This document shows positions 8,256 through 17,100 of a stretch of 46,171 nucleotides of DNA, one piece after another. Made by a program: the position numbers and the translations under genes. How positions within the stretch are numbered: the first letter of the stretch is position 1; each line of letters begins with the position of its first letter. Origin of the DNA: an uncultured Treponema sp. (GTDB lineage: Bacteria > Spirochaetota > Spirochaetia > Treponematales > Treponemataceae); contig CAMVDX010000019.1 of assembly GCA_947166355.1 (NCBI GenBank), positions 1 through 46,171 of the forward strand. The letters run 5' to 3'. The notes under the pieces are model-generated. The model saw nothing but the letters and a program-made list of their open reading frames with translations. It was not told where the DNA came from and did no database searches.

Positions 8256-8274
8256 TCGGCAAGCACAGCTTGCC
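8256..8274. other. Small perfect hairpin after the AKR gene
   Basis: ggcaagc-aca-gcttgcc forms a perfect 7-bp stem just after the AKR stop. It lacks a T-run, so it is not a canonical terminator. It is the first of four hairpins in the convergent gap between the AKR and HD-GYP genes. Confidence 0.5.
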
Positions 8275-8297
8275 TCTGTGGTGGAACGAACGATAAT

Positions 8298-8342
8298 ACG
8301 TCTGGTCAAGGCACGCTTCGCTTAAAGCCTTGACTCAGCCGT
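8298..8342. repeat. 45-bp hairpin repeat, copy 1
   Basis: The landmarks are ggtcaaggc, acgcttcgct and gccttgact. It is the reverse complement of the copy at 22497-22541 with a few changes; further copies lie at 43272-43316 and, degenerate, at 10294-10339. All four sit in gaps between transcription units. Confidence 0.8.
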
Positions 8343-8345
8343 TTT

Positions 8346-8372
8346 GCAGATTGCATATGATTATCAATCTGC
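8346..8372. other. 8-bp perfect stem in convergent gap
   Basis: gcagattg and caatctgc pair around an 11-nt loop. Together with the neighbouring 45-bp hairpin and the terminator at 8379-8404 it makes a chain of stems between two convergent genes, which would block read-through in either direction. Confidence 0.45.
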
Positions 8373-8378
8373 AATCCT

Positions 8379-8404
8379 AAAACGACCCTGACGGCTCGTT
8401 TTTT
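8379..8404 (+). terminator. Probable intrinsic terminator
   Basis: aaaacga and tcgtttt pair around cctgacgg and run into six T residues at 8399-8404. It would end transcripts coming from the AKR gene before they enter the convergent HD-GYP gene. Confidence 0.55.
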
Positions 8405-8426
8405 AACGGATTTTCGATAGTAGCCA

Positions 8427-9875
8427 TTAACTGAAAATACTGATATCGACTTCTTCAGTGCCGTCTGGAGACTGGCTTGTGGACTGAGGATGCTGTTCGT
8501 TCTGCGCCGGAGTTGATTGTGCAGGTTGTGAAGCTGGAGCGGTCTGTGCAGCAGGGGCAGACGAAGTTTTTATTTCTGTGTTGATGTCTGAATGTACTTC
8601 TACAGTTTCGGCATCCATAGAATCATCTCCCTGCTGAGCATGTTCAATCACTTCATATTTTGATTTAATAAGCTTGAGAATATCTTCTTTTTCCTGCTTT
8701 GTGAGGATTCGAAGAATGTTGATGCCATCCTGACCGATAGTAAAAGTTTTGTATGAACCGTCTTTTTCTTTTTCTGTAAGCAGTTGAACAAGCGGTGTTT
8801 TTGGATTATCTGGATTTGTGTCTACGACCTCGGCAACCTTTCTGTTTGTAAGATAAACAAAAGAGCCGATAGGGTAGAGAGAAACTGTATACAGCAGGGC
8901 TTTAATTACTGAGCCGTCAAATTCATGTTCTTTATTCTGAAGCATTTCAACAAGCGCTGCAAAGGTTGACTTTTCATCTTTATAGCTTCGAGGAGAAGAA
9001 ATGGCTTCGTAAGTACAGGCAACTGCAATGATTTTTGCATTTGAAGAAATAGCATCGCCTGTAAGTCGGCGCGGATAACCTGTACCATTTTCTTTTTCAT
9101 GATGTTCAAGAACTCCAAGCTGAACCGCAAGTGGAAAATCCAGATCCTTTATGATTGTATAGCCGAGAACTGTATGCTTTGAAATCTGAGCCTTGTCTCT
9201 TGGTGCAAGCTTTTTAGAAGTCATGTAAAGCTGTGGCGGCAGTCGAAGCATTCCAATTTCATGGATAATACTTGTTACGCCAAGTTCAATCATTTTTGAA
9301 AGAGGCAGATGAAGCTGAAGTGCAATTGCAAGACAGAGTACTGTTGTACGCATTGAATGAAGAATAAGAAAGTTTCTGTCTGGTTCCTCTATAGTCGAAT
9401 TTACACGCAGAATATAACGGCGGTGTTCCTTTATGAAAATGCAGAGTTCTTTTACAGTATCCGAAAGTTCATCCTGATCGATTTCTTTATGAGTTGCGTA
9501 GTGAGTGAATACAGATTCAATATAATTCATGTATTCTTCATAAACAGAGCGAACAAGATCCATGCGGGCCTGATCGCTGTTACCTACAGTAACGTTTTTA
9601 GAATCTTCAATTGCCTTTTTTACATTCAGACCAATTTTTTCTTTAGGTGCTTCCGGTTCATCTGAATTATCTGTGTTTGAGGAAACTCCAATATCTCCAC
9701 CAAGACTTACCGAACCTTCACTGAGAACAGTTTCAAAACCCCATGTTTTAAGGGCTTTTATAAGGTCATCAGTTACGAGAGCCGTTTTAGGGAGGAGAAG
9801 AAAGGTGCTGTCAATCATTAAATCGCTGGTAAAGGTTCCATCCTTACGAAGCAATTCTGTACTAATAGTTTCCAT
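8427..9875 (-). CDS. HD-GYP domain protein with altered metal ligands
   Basis: Member of the HD-GYP family, whose active members hydrolyse cyclic-di-GMP with a two- or three-metal centre. The domain runs over about residues 165-345 with H173, HE at 205-206, H234, HH at 258-259 and the GTGYP signature at 264-268. Two usual ligands differ: the HD aspartate is E206 and the Asp of the AVAD motif is C287 (AVACTYEAIS). The usual HDIGK lysine is M209. The C-terminal ~60 residues are Gln/Ala/Ser/Pro-rich and probably disordered. No membrane segment or receiver motif is visible in the N-terminal 160 residues. It may be an inactive c-di-GMP-binding protein or use an altered metal site. A weak agagga ribosome site lies about 14 nt before the ATG. 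Confidence 0.8.
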   Translation of the reverse strand: METISTELLRKDGTFTSDLMIDSTFLLLPKTALVTDDLIKALKTWGFETVLSEGSVSLGGDIGVSSNTDNSDEPEAPKEKIGLNVKKAIEDSKNVTVGNSDQARMDLVRSVYEEYMNYIESVFTHYATHKEIDQDELSDTVKELCIFIKEHRRYILRVNSTIEEPDRNFLILHSMRTTVLCLAIALQLHLPLSKMIELGVTSIIHEIGMLRLPPQLYMTSKKLAPRDKAQISKHTVLGYTIIKDLDFPLAVQLGVLEHHEKENGTGYPRRLTGDAISSNAKIIAVACTYEAISSPRSYKDEKSTFAALVEMLQNKEHEFDGSVIKALLYTVSLYPIGSFVYLTNRKVAEVVDTNPDNPKTPLVQLLTEKEKDGSYKTFTIGQDGINILRILTKQEKEDILKLIKSKYEVIEHAQQGDDSMDAETVEVHSDINTEIKTSSAPAAQTAPASQPAQSTPAQNEQHPQSTSQSPDGTEEVDISIFS

Positions 9876-9975
9876 TTTTTTTAGACAATTCCTCTTTTTA
9901 TATTTTCGGCAGTTATTATCGTAAACTTTAGTATATTTCTTTAGAAAAATCTATCGGAAAGAATTAAAAATGAAT

Positions 9976-10062
9976 AGGGATTTAGGGCATAGGGATTTAG
10001 GGAATAGGGAGTTAGGGGATAGGGGATAGGGGATAGGGGATAGGGGATAGGGAGTTAGGGGA
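9976..10062. repeat. Tandem ggggata heptamers and related aggga-tt/aggg repeats
   Basis: About five uninterrupted copies of a 7-bp unit (ggggata) at about 10015-10052, flanked by degenerate units such as agggattt, aggcat and agggagtt. Copy number is likely variable between isolates. It lies about 100 nt upstream of the HD-GYP start, in its possible promoter or leader region. Confidence 0.85.
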
Positions 10063-10079
10063 ATCTGTTTAAATAAAAA

Positions 10080-10110
10080 AAACTGGAAAGTCTCACACTC
10101 TTTCCAGTTT
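10080..10110 (-). terminator. Strong intrinsic terminator on the minus strand
   Basis: An 11-bp perfect stem (aaactggaaag with ctttccagttt) surrounds a 9-nt loop. Read on the minus strand it is followed by a run of eight or more T residues; read on the plus strand the next bases are aattaaag, so it works for minus-strand transcripts. No gene precedes it on that strand for about 260 nt, so it must end either an untranslated RNA or a leader that attenuates the HD-GYP gene about 205 nt further on. Confidence 0.75.
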
Positions 10111-10215
10111 AATTAAAGTAAACATAGGAGATAACACTCAGGTGTCTGGATGTCTTTTCCCACCCGATGATTATTACCAGCTAATAATATTATCGGAAGA
10201 GGTGTTTTTGACTTT
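10080..10215 (-). ncRNA. Candidate structured small RNA or attenuating leader
   Basis: On the minus strand a compact fold precedes the terminator. A closing stem aacac/gtgtt (about 10204-10208 with 10131-10135) encloses a strong hairpin (about 10163-10193, taataatatt-type arms around ctgg) and a smaller ggtg/cacc stem. The sequence has no ORF and matches no riboswitch or 6S/SRP/tmRNA consensus that I recognise. It could be an independent sRNA or an attenuator for the HD-GYP gene downstream. The promoter is uncertain; a taaagt -10-like box lies just upstream. The rest of the 489-bp gap (10216-10364) holds AT-rich DNA and a degenerate hairpin repeat. Confidence 0.35.
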
Positions 10216-10293
10216 AGTTTTTTATGAAAAAAATGGAAAAACAAAAACAAATTGCAAATAAGAACGAAAAGCTTAAACAATAAGGTTTTTTTA

Positions 10294-10339
10294 GGTCAGG
10301 CATCTTCATAGCCCTTAAATAAAGCCTTGACACTAAGCC
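10294..10339. repeat. 45-bp hairpin repeat, degenerate copy
   Basis: ggtcaggc, gcccttaaataaagcc and ttgacactaagcc align with copy 1 (8298-8342) with several changes and small insertions. Its ttgaca at 10327-10332 is a perfect -35 hexamer for the gene that follows, so the repeat seems to supply part of a promoter. Confidence 0.5.
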
Positions 10340-10355
10340 ATTTTTTTTAGATTAT
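10327..10355 (+). promoter_or_regulatory. Promoter of the DUF4912-GH57 unit
   Basis: A perfect ttgaca (10327-10332) is followed after 17 nt by gattat (10350-10355), a 4/6 match to the -10 consensus. The ATG at 10365 starts only 9 nt after the -10 box and has no Shine-Dalgarno, so the transcript would be leaderless or nearly so. Confidence 0.5.
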
Positions 10356-10364
10356 GTTGTAATT

Positions 10365-11024
10365 ATGAGTGATGAAGCCTTGAACCGTGCATCTTTAGAA
10401 AAACTGTCTTTTCAGGATTTAGTGAAGCTTGCAGATGAATATGGAGTTGATGTTCCTGAAGATTTGGACAGACGCTTTTTAATTGCAGAACTGCTTGAGC
10501 TGTCAGAAGAAACAGAAGACCATAGCGAAGAAATGATAATTGCTACGGAAGGAAATGAAGAACAGACGACAGTTCTTTCCGGTAACTTTAATGAAAATCA
10601 GGTTTCATGTGTATTACGAAATCCAGCCTGGCTTTTTGTTTTCTGGAATATAAACGAACAGGATTCTGCAAGAATCCGTGAAATGCCGGGATCAGTTCTC
10701 AAGCTTAGAATATGTTCTCTAACAGATTCTAAAGATTTAAAGCCTGAAGAGGTTTTTGAAGTACAGACTTCTACACAGAGTCAGGAACAGTATGTTCTTA
10801 TTCCAAAGGGTAAAAAATTCCTAAGGGCAGAGCTTGTTGTTATTACACCTTCTGGAGGAGAAGTTCTGGCTTTTTCTCCTGTTGTTGCAATTCCACAGGG
10901 GTCATCTTTTGTAAATGACCTTCAGCCTGGACGTGACACAGAATTCTCTCCTGTTGCAGAGCTTTCTGGAATGAGGGAAATTCTTACAGAACAGTATAAA
11001 AATCACAGACATTCTTTTTCTTAA
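10365..11024 (+). CDS. DUF4912 domain protein
   Basis: A 219-residue cytoplasmic protein of the DUF4912 family, function not established. The N-terminal ~50 residues resemble a Rho-N/SAP-like helical motif (FQDLVKLADEYGVDVPEDLDRRFLIAELLE). The DUF4912 core spans about residues 75-190 and includes RNPAWLFVFWNI, a signature of the family. Such genes are often found beside GH57-type genes, as here, where the next gene begins 15 nt downstream, suggesting a shared role in glucan metabolism (inference). The ATG has no ribosome site, in line with the promoter lying almost directly on it. Confidence 0.8.
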   Translation: MSDEALNRASLEKLSFQDLVKLADEYGVDVPEDLDRRFLIAELLELSEETEDHSEEMIIATEGNEEQTTVLSGNFNENQVSCVLRNPAWLFVFWNINEQDSARIREMPGSVLKLRICSLTDSKDLKPEEVFEVQTSTQSQEQYVLIPKGKKFLRAELVVITPSGGEVLAFSPVVAIPQGSSFVNDLQPGRDTEFSPVAELSGMREILTEQYKNHRHSFS

Positions 11025-11039
11025 TGGCGGGTATACATC

Positions 11040-12632
11040 ATGCAGAAAACTTTAAGCATCATCATAAAAGCACAACAGGACTTTATACGCCATTCGGCAG
11101 CTGATTTGGAGTTGAATGCCCCTGTTCTTAATTCCTTTTACGAATCAATTTCATATATATATATTCCTCTTTTGAGGATGGTAGAAAAGCTTGCCGCAGA
11201 CAATGTAAAATTCCGTTTTGGACTTGTACTGCCGCCTGTCCTTTGTAATATGCTTTCTGATGAAGGTCTTCAGAATGATTATGTACGCTGGCTGGAAGAA
11301 AGAAACGATTTTGGTAAAGCAGAACTGCGCCGTAATAAAAGTGATGCAAATCTTTGTGCCATTATCAAAGCATCTATCGAAGAAAATAATTCCTTAAAAG
11401 CTGATTTTATTGAAAAGTATGAAAAATGCTTAATTCCTGTTTTTGCTAAGTACATGGAACAGGGATATATCGAATTCCTGGGTACCTGTGGAACAGATAT
11501 TTTTATGCCGCATTTTGCAGATATGAAGGAAATAATCAGTGCACAGATAGAAAGCGGACTTCATGCATACAGACAGTATTTTGGTGTTGTACCGGAAGGC
11601 TTCTGGCTGCCGGAAATGGGCTATGCTCCTGGAATTGAAAAATTAATCAGGGCTTATGGATATACCTATACAATTCTGGATTCCCGCAGTGTTCTTCTTT
11701 CTCAGAATTTACCTGAGACTGGAATCTTCTATCCTGTAAGAACTGAAAATTCACTTGTAATCTTTGCACGTGACAGGACTATTGATGCAGAACTCTTTGG
11801 CGACAGCGGCCTGATTTATTCAAACTGCTACAGAAATCAGAATAGAGATGCAGGCTATGAACTTCCTCTGGAAAAACTTCCGCCAGAAATGGGAAAGGTT
11901 GGAATTCGTTATGCAACCGGCTTTAAATACTGGAACCGTTGTTTTAATGATACTCCTGAATGCCGTTATGATGCAGAAGCAGCTGCAAAAAAAGCTGCCG
12001 AAGATGCACAGGTCTTTGTAGGTAAACGACTTGAAAAGCTCTCAAAAGCAGAAGAACTTCTTCCAAAACTTGATTTTGTAACGCAGGTAATGACTCTTGA
12101 TATTTCAAAGCTCAGTAAAACCTGGTATGAATATCCGCTCTGGCTTGAAAACGTTATAAGAATCGCAGAAAAGCAAGGGCTTACAGTTGATTCCTGCGGA
12201 AGTCTTTGTGAAGGTCAGTATAATCTTGAAAAAATTGAGCCTTATTATTCTGCGGGAATTGGTCAGGGTTACGGAGAAAATCTTCTTTCAAGTAAAAACT
12301 GCTGGATGATGCGCTATATTAGAAAATGCTGCGAGCGAATGATTGACCTTGCAGGACGTTTTCCTAATGATACCGGTCTTAAAACCCGTCTCTTAAATCT
12401 TGGTGCAAAAGAGCTTATGCTTGCGCAGAGTTCTAATCTTGCAAAGATGATAAACCGAAGCGAATTCCCTCAGTTTGCAGAAAAGCGTTTTAAGGAATCT
12501 ATTGCAGCCTTTACATCAGTTTTTGATTCACTTGGTTCAAATACTGTAAGTACAGAGTGGCTGACAAATCTTGAAGCTCGTGATTCAATTTTTCCTTGGA
12601 TGAATTACAAGATTTTCTGTAAGAAACGGTAA
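11040..12632 (+). CDS. GH57/DUF1957-type 1,4-alpha-glucan branching enzyme-like protein
   Basis: Probable cytoplasmic glucan-modifying enzyme of glycosidase family 57. The catalytic glutamate motif is present as WLPEMGYAPG (E192), and the second catalytic position as MTLDIS (D354) followed by TWYEYPLWLE. Other family hallmarks are GTCGTDIFMP (about 148-157) and the DUF1957-like helical C-terminus with GYGENLLSSKNCWMMRYIR. The first GH57 motif, normally a His-rich LHxHLPY near the N-terminus, is replaced by IIIKAQQDFIRHS, and ELFGHWW is degenerate before the retained WYEYP. Activity is therefore uncertain. It is the second gene of a unit with DUF4912. Its ribosome site is weak (ggcggg, about 11 nt before ATG). 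Confidence 0.8.
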   Translation: MQKTLSIIIKAQQDFIRHSAADLELNAPVLNSFYESISYIYIPLLRMVEKLAADNVKFRFGLVLPPVLCNMLSDEGLQNDYVRWLEERNDFGKAELRRNKSDANLCAIIKASIEENNSLKADFIEKYEKCLIPVFAKYMEQGYIEFLGTCGTDIFMPHFADMKEIISAQIESGLHAYRQYFGVVPEGFWLPEMGYAPGIEKLIRAYGYTYTILDSRSVLLSQNLPETGIFYPVRTENSLVIFARDRTIDAELFGDSGLIYSNCYRNQNRDAGYELPLEKLPPEMGKVGIRYATGFKYWNRCFNDTPECRYDAEAAAKKAAEDAQVFVGKRLEKLSKAEELLPKLDFVTQVMTLDISKLSKTWYEYPLWLENVIRIAEKQGLTVDSCGSLCEGQYNLEKIEPYYSAGIGQGYGENLLSSKNCWMMRYIRKCCERMIDLAGRFPNDTGLKTRLLNLGAKELMLAQSSNLAKMINRSEFPQFAEKRFKESIAAFTSVFDSLGSNTVSTEWLTNLEARDSIFPWMNYKIFCKKR

Positions 12633-12657
12633 TCTGATATACACAAAAAAAATGAAT

Positions 12658-12769
12658 TGTCATGCTGAACTTGTTTTTGCAGCTATGCTTTATTTAGGTC
12701 TGTAGATTCCGAAACAAGTTCGTAATGGATCTACGGTTTGTAGATTCCGAAACAAGTTCGGAATGACAC
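12658..12769. repeat. Inverted/tandem repeat of the gtcatgctgaacttgttt type
   Basis: The left end gtcatgctgaacttgttt pairs with the right end aaacaagttcggaatgacac. Inside, tgtagattccgaaacaagtt is present twice in tandem. It lies between two convergent genes (GH57 and the UPF0164 gene), where it may help end transcription. There is no ORF. Confidence 0.8.
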
Positions 12770-12783
12770 TATGTTTTGCAGGC

Positions 12784-14103
12784 TTACTCTAAGAGCATAC
12801 TCTCTTTAATCTTTCTGAACATGTCAATTTGTCTCTGTGCACTCTGAATTCCCTGAATGGCAGGGTCGAAGCGGTTGTTCAATTTTACTGCTTCCTGCCA
12901 GACGGCAATTGCCTCTTCCCATTTTGCTTCGGCATAATATTTAAGTCCAAGCTGATAGTATTCATCAACCTTTGCATCAACTATACTTCTTCCTTTATCG
13001 CCAAGCATGATTTTTGCAGAAAGGCCAATGCGGTTTACTGGAGCAAGAGAGCTTGTTAAGTCCAGACTGTAATTAAGATTTAAACGGATTTTTGCAACCT
13101 CAAGTTCAAAGCCTGCACTTAACCGTGGATTTGCACCTTTTAGTGAAAATCCTGCAAGAAAAGATGCAAATGAAGTAAACTGAACAGACAGTCCTGTATT
13201 AAAATATGGAAAATGTAATTTTTGTATATCCTGCAGGTTTAGAGGCTGCACAAAATCAAATGAAACTGTTATTGGTTTAATGAATTTGAGGGAAATTCCT
13301 GCCGAGACAGTTGTTGGAAGCGGGTCATCTGTTATGACTTCTTTTCCAAAGCCTGTAAAAGCAATTCCGAGATTCTGTGCTGAAACTCCAATTCGAACAT
13401 TTGGTTCACGCGAAGAATAGAATTTCAGGAAATTGAATTGCATCATGATTCCGATGTCTCCCATAATTGCAAGCGCACTCTGAGCAAGGCCTGAGCCTGC
13501 AATTATTGCATCGGTTTCGTTGTCTGTATAATTCGGCATGCTCCTCCAGGCCGCTTTGAGATTTCCGCCTATGGCAAGTCCCTTAAAATCATAACCGGCT
13601 AGAAGATTGTACGAGCCGTTTAATGCAAATACTGTTTCGGTATAATAACTGCCGTTCGTTCGGTCTCCAAAAATATTATATTCGGTGAAAGGTACATAAA
13701 AGCATGAACCGTAAGTTCCCCACGAAAGGTGAGGTATATTTTTAAAGCGTGTGGTATAGGCAAGGGTTTCAAGCTTAGAATCTGCAATCCAGGAATTATG
13801 AAAAAGAGAAATCTGGGTTTCTTTCTGGAGCGCACCGGCAGAAGGATTAAACTGAAGATAGCTTATATCATCACAAAGCCCTGTATAGGCTGAACCAAGG
13901 CTTTCTGTGCGGCCTCCGAAAGGAATAAGAAGGGAACGGAAAGAAGAAGTTCCTTCATTGCTGTCTACAAAAGGCGTAAAAATTTCACCGAGGCTGTTGC
14001 TTATGTCAGAAAGCGATAAAGACGCAGCAAGGTTCAGCGGCAGAATGAGAAAAACTAAAAATGATAACAAGCGGGCATAAAAAGCCTTTTTCTTCATGTT
14101 CAT
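12784..14103 (-). CDS. UPF0164 family outer-membrane protein with C-terminal TPR
   Basis: An exported protein (signal peptide about residues 1-28, ending near NLAAS) of the Treponema UPF0164 family, thought to form FadL-like outer-membrane beta-barrels that carry hydrophobic substrates. The family signature is LIPFGGRTESLGSAYTGLCDD followed by alternating beta-strand segments to about residue 370. The last ~65 residues (VDEYYQLGLKYYAEAKWEEAI...) form one or two TPR helices. The length of 439 residues is typical. Two ATGs (14103 and 14097) are possible and neither has a good ribosome site. It is divergent from the TPR/SpoIIE operon with only 75 bp between them, so the two units may be co-regulated. 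Confidence 0.8.
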   Translation of the reverse strand: MNMKKKAFYARLLSFLVFLILPLNLAASLSLSDISNSLGEIFTPFVDSNEGTSSFRSLLIPFGGRTESLGSAYTGLCDDISYLQFNPSAGALQKETQISLFHNSWIADSKLETLAYTTRFKNIPHLSWGTYGSCFYVPFTEYNIFGDRTNGSYYTETVFALNGSYNLLAGYDFKGLAIGGNLKAAWRSMPNYTDNETDAIIAGSGLAQSALAIMGDIGIMMQFNFLKFYSSREPNVRIGVSAQNLGIAFTGFGKEVITDDPLPTTVSAGISLKFIKPITVSFDFVQPLNLQDIQKLHFPYFNTGLSVQFTSFASFLAGFSLKGANPRLSAGFELEVAKIRLNLNYSLDLTSSLAPVNRIGLSAKIMLGDKGRSIVDAKVDEYYQLGLKYYAEAKWEEAIAVWQEAVKLNNRFDPAIQGIQSAQRQIDMFRKIKESMLLE

Positions 14104-14137
14104 TTTATTTTTCGGAATTTTAATTCTTTTCTATAAG

Positions 14138-14171
14138 TATAATATCTTATTTGCCGAAAATAAAATATAAT
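14138..14171 (+). promoter_or_regulatory. TATAAT boxes in the UPF0164/TPR divergent gap
   Basis: Perfect TATAAT hexamers occur at 14138-14143 and 14166-14171. The second ends exactly 7 nt before the ATG of the TPR gene, which lacks a Shine-Dalgarno, so a leaderless transcript is possible. No -35 stands out. The 75-bp gap must serve both divergent genes. Confidence 0.4.
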
Positions 14172-14178
14172 AATAAAG

Positions 14179-17100
14179 ATGAAAAGGAAAATTGTCCTTA
14201 TTTCTACAGCATTGATTTTTCTCATGCAGCCCTGTGTTTTTGCCCAGAAATCGCAGGAAAAGGATGATTTGTCTCTTTTTGAAATTGACCGCCTTATAAG
14301 ACGCACTGAGTATGATGAAGCTCTGCGCCAGCTGAATATCTACATCGAAAAAAATCCGGAAAAATTTGATAATGCACAGACCAGAATCAAAAGGATTATG
14401 AATGCGCGTAATCAGTATTCGATTCTTGCCGAAAAACTTATAAATCTTATTCAAACTGATCCCGGAAATAACAAGGAAATTTATGAGATAACGGCTCAGC
14501 TGGAAAAGTTTGAAAAGCATCCTTCTGATCAGAATCTTCAGTTTATTGCGGATTTGAAAAAATCTGCTGAGTTCAACTATTTCCGCTCTGTGTTTATGGA
14601 AATTCAGACAGAAACTGCAGAACGCTCTGGGCGCGGTGAATATGTCGCATCTGTGGAAAAAGCAAAAGAGGGCTTTTGGCTTTACAGAGACAATTTTTAT
14701 GACCAGCATGAAGAGCAGCCGGAAATTATTCAGAATGTTGATTCTATTCTTGCTGACCTTGATACAAGACTTGCGGCCTTTGAAGAAAAAAACTATCTGA
14801 CTCGTTTGAACTCAACAGTAGATGCTTTTATAAAAGCTGTAAACGCAGATCAGTATGAACAGGCTCTCAGCCGTTTTTCTGAAGTTGAAGCTTCATTTGA
14901 AAATTACAATAAGCTTCGGCTTGCAATCATCAATGATAGTCTAGCCTTACAAACACAGTTTGCTCAGATTCAGGAAATTGATGCAGATACTACGGATGCT
15001 TCATTCCTGCCTTTTATGTTCCGTTTTATTTCCGGAATAGAATCTGTTCCGGGGTCTGGAATTCTTGGCGCGGTCGATGCCTGGTGGAATGATTCTGCCG
15101 GTAAAATGAATGAGGCTGTATACGCAATGCTCTTAAAAAAATATGAGCTTTATTCTAATGCTTTGAATCAGCCTTTTGTTGATGGCGTTCAAAAATATGC
15201 TCTGCTTGATAATCGCGTACTTGATTTGTATAAGATCTCGGAAAGTACGGAGACAGAACCTCTGAATAATCCGTATGCTGATTATTATACCTATACAAAT
15301 TATGCTTCGAGTCTTAGTGATGAAGCGTTTAGAATTTCTGGAGTTTATGAAAATGTCCGCTCTGCGCAATCTTCTCAGCAGCAGATTATCGCCCGTCTTA
15401 AAAATGGAAATCTTACAGATGCGGAGCAGGGTGAGGCTGTAAAAAATCTGTTTGATTCAAATGAAAATCTTCAGAAGCTTATCGGCATAAAAGAAAATCA
15501 GCTGCTTGAAGGCTTTTCATGGGCTATTGAATACGAGGCTGCCAGCGAAACTGCGGAACGTCGTGACTTTGAAGGTCTTTCACTTCTTTATTCACAAACT
15601 CTCGATAAGGTGTTTGAAGAATCCTCTCAAATTCTTTTCACGAGCTGGACTCAGATTGCAGAATATTATTCTGGAAGCTCAGAGGCAATTTATCAGAATG
15701 CGCTTGCCTATTCAAAGAGTGCAGATATTTATAGAGAGGGCTTTTTTACAAAAATTCCTGACCAAACTTTAAGACTTCTTAATTCAGATATTTCTAAATC
15801 AATTGAATATCAGGATAGTTTTTCTTCTGAGCCGGAGCTTGATTTTGGAATTTACTACAGCTATCCTGATCTTTCTTTGAAGATTGCAAATTATACGCAG
15901 GAATGTGTGGCTGAGGGAACTCGGGAAATTGAAAGATATCAGACTGTCCTGAAAGAAAATTATGAGCTGCACCCGCAATGGAAGGATAATGAAGAAATTA
16001 CTCTTCTGCTTGAAGAGACGGAGGCTGTGCTTGAAAATCAGAAAAGGAAGCTTTCGGAAATTAATATAACAGCAGGAAATCAGATTGCCGCAGCCCGTTC
16101 GCAGATGAATGCTTCTCAGCTTGCCAGAAACGAAGCCGACATCCGCTTTACAGAAGCGCAGGCAGCCCTCCGCAGGGAAGATTTTGAAACTGCCCGTAAA
16201 AAGCTTCAGGATGCACTTACAAAATATGATGAAGCTTTGAATGCCCAGAATGATGAGGTGCTGCGTGCTGAAACTGATGAAAAACTTCAGAGTCTTGGAC
16301 AGAGTATTGCAAAGGCTGAAAACGAATTTGTAGTGCGCGAGGTGCGCGAGCTTAAGACGCTTGCCAAGGATGCTTACTTTAACGGCCGTTTTGAAGATGC
16401 CGAAAAGTATCTGAATCAGGCTAAAATCCGCTGGGCTGTTACAAATGTTTCTGAAGACGAAGAAATTACAAATCTTTTGAACTTTGTAAATACTGCGGTT
16501 TCTATGAAGACGGGACGTGAGATTCTTCCTTCTGCACCGCAGTATCCTGAAATGTCTCAGCTTTTAAATATGGCTTATCAGTATTTTGATGAGGGAAGCC
16601 GTAAGATTGGAGACGGCGACAGAGAGGGTGGCGTGGCAGATCTTACTCTTGCGCTCGATAGTATACAGAAGCTTCAGTATGTTTATCCGCTGAATCAGGA
16701 AGCATCAATTCTTACCTTGAGAATTAACCGGCTTATGGATCCTCAGAAATTTACGGAAGAGTTTGCTCAAAAAATTGAAATGGCAAAGCTGATGTGTCAG
16801 AGTGTAAATACACGTCAGGAAGGTTATGCAAATCTTCTTGATTATTATGAGCTTGAACCAACCTATAAAGGGCTTAAGGATTTAATTTATCAGGTTGAAA
16901 TTGATATCGGAATCAGACAGAAGCCTGTAACAAGCTCTGGAACTTCTAGGGCCATGAAGCTTATTGCAGATGCAAAATCAATTTATAACTCTGCCGGAAA
17001 CGATACTAAAAAGCTTGAAAATGCCCTTTCAAAGGTTGATGAGGCGCTGGCGCTTGTTTCTGATAATAAAGATGCAATGGATTTAAAAGATAAGATTACG

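Noticed and set aside
9976..10062. CRISPR-like array
   Set aside because: Units are 7 bp and contiguous without spacers; it is a simple tandem repeat.
14131..14709. 192-codon minus-strand ORF
   Set aside because: It is antisense to the TPR gene, has Phe/Arg/Ile-rich composition typical of shadow frames and no domain.
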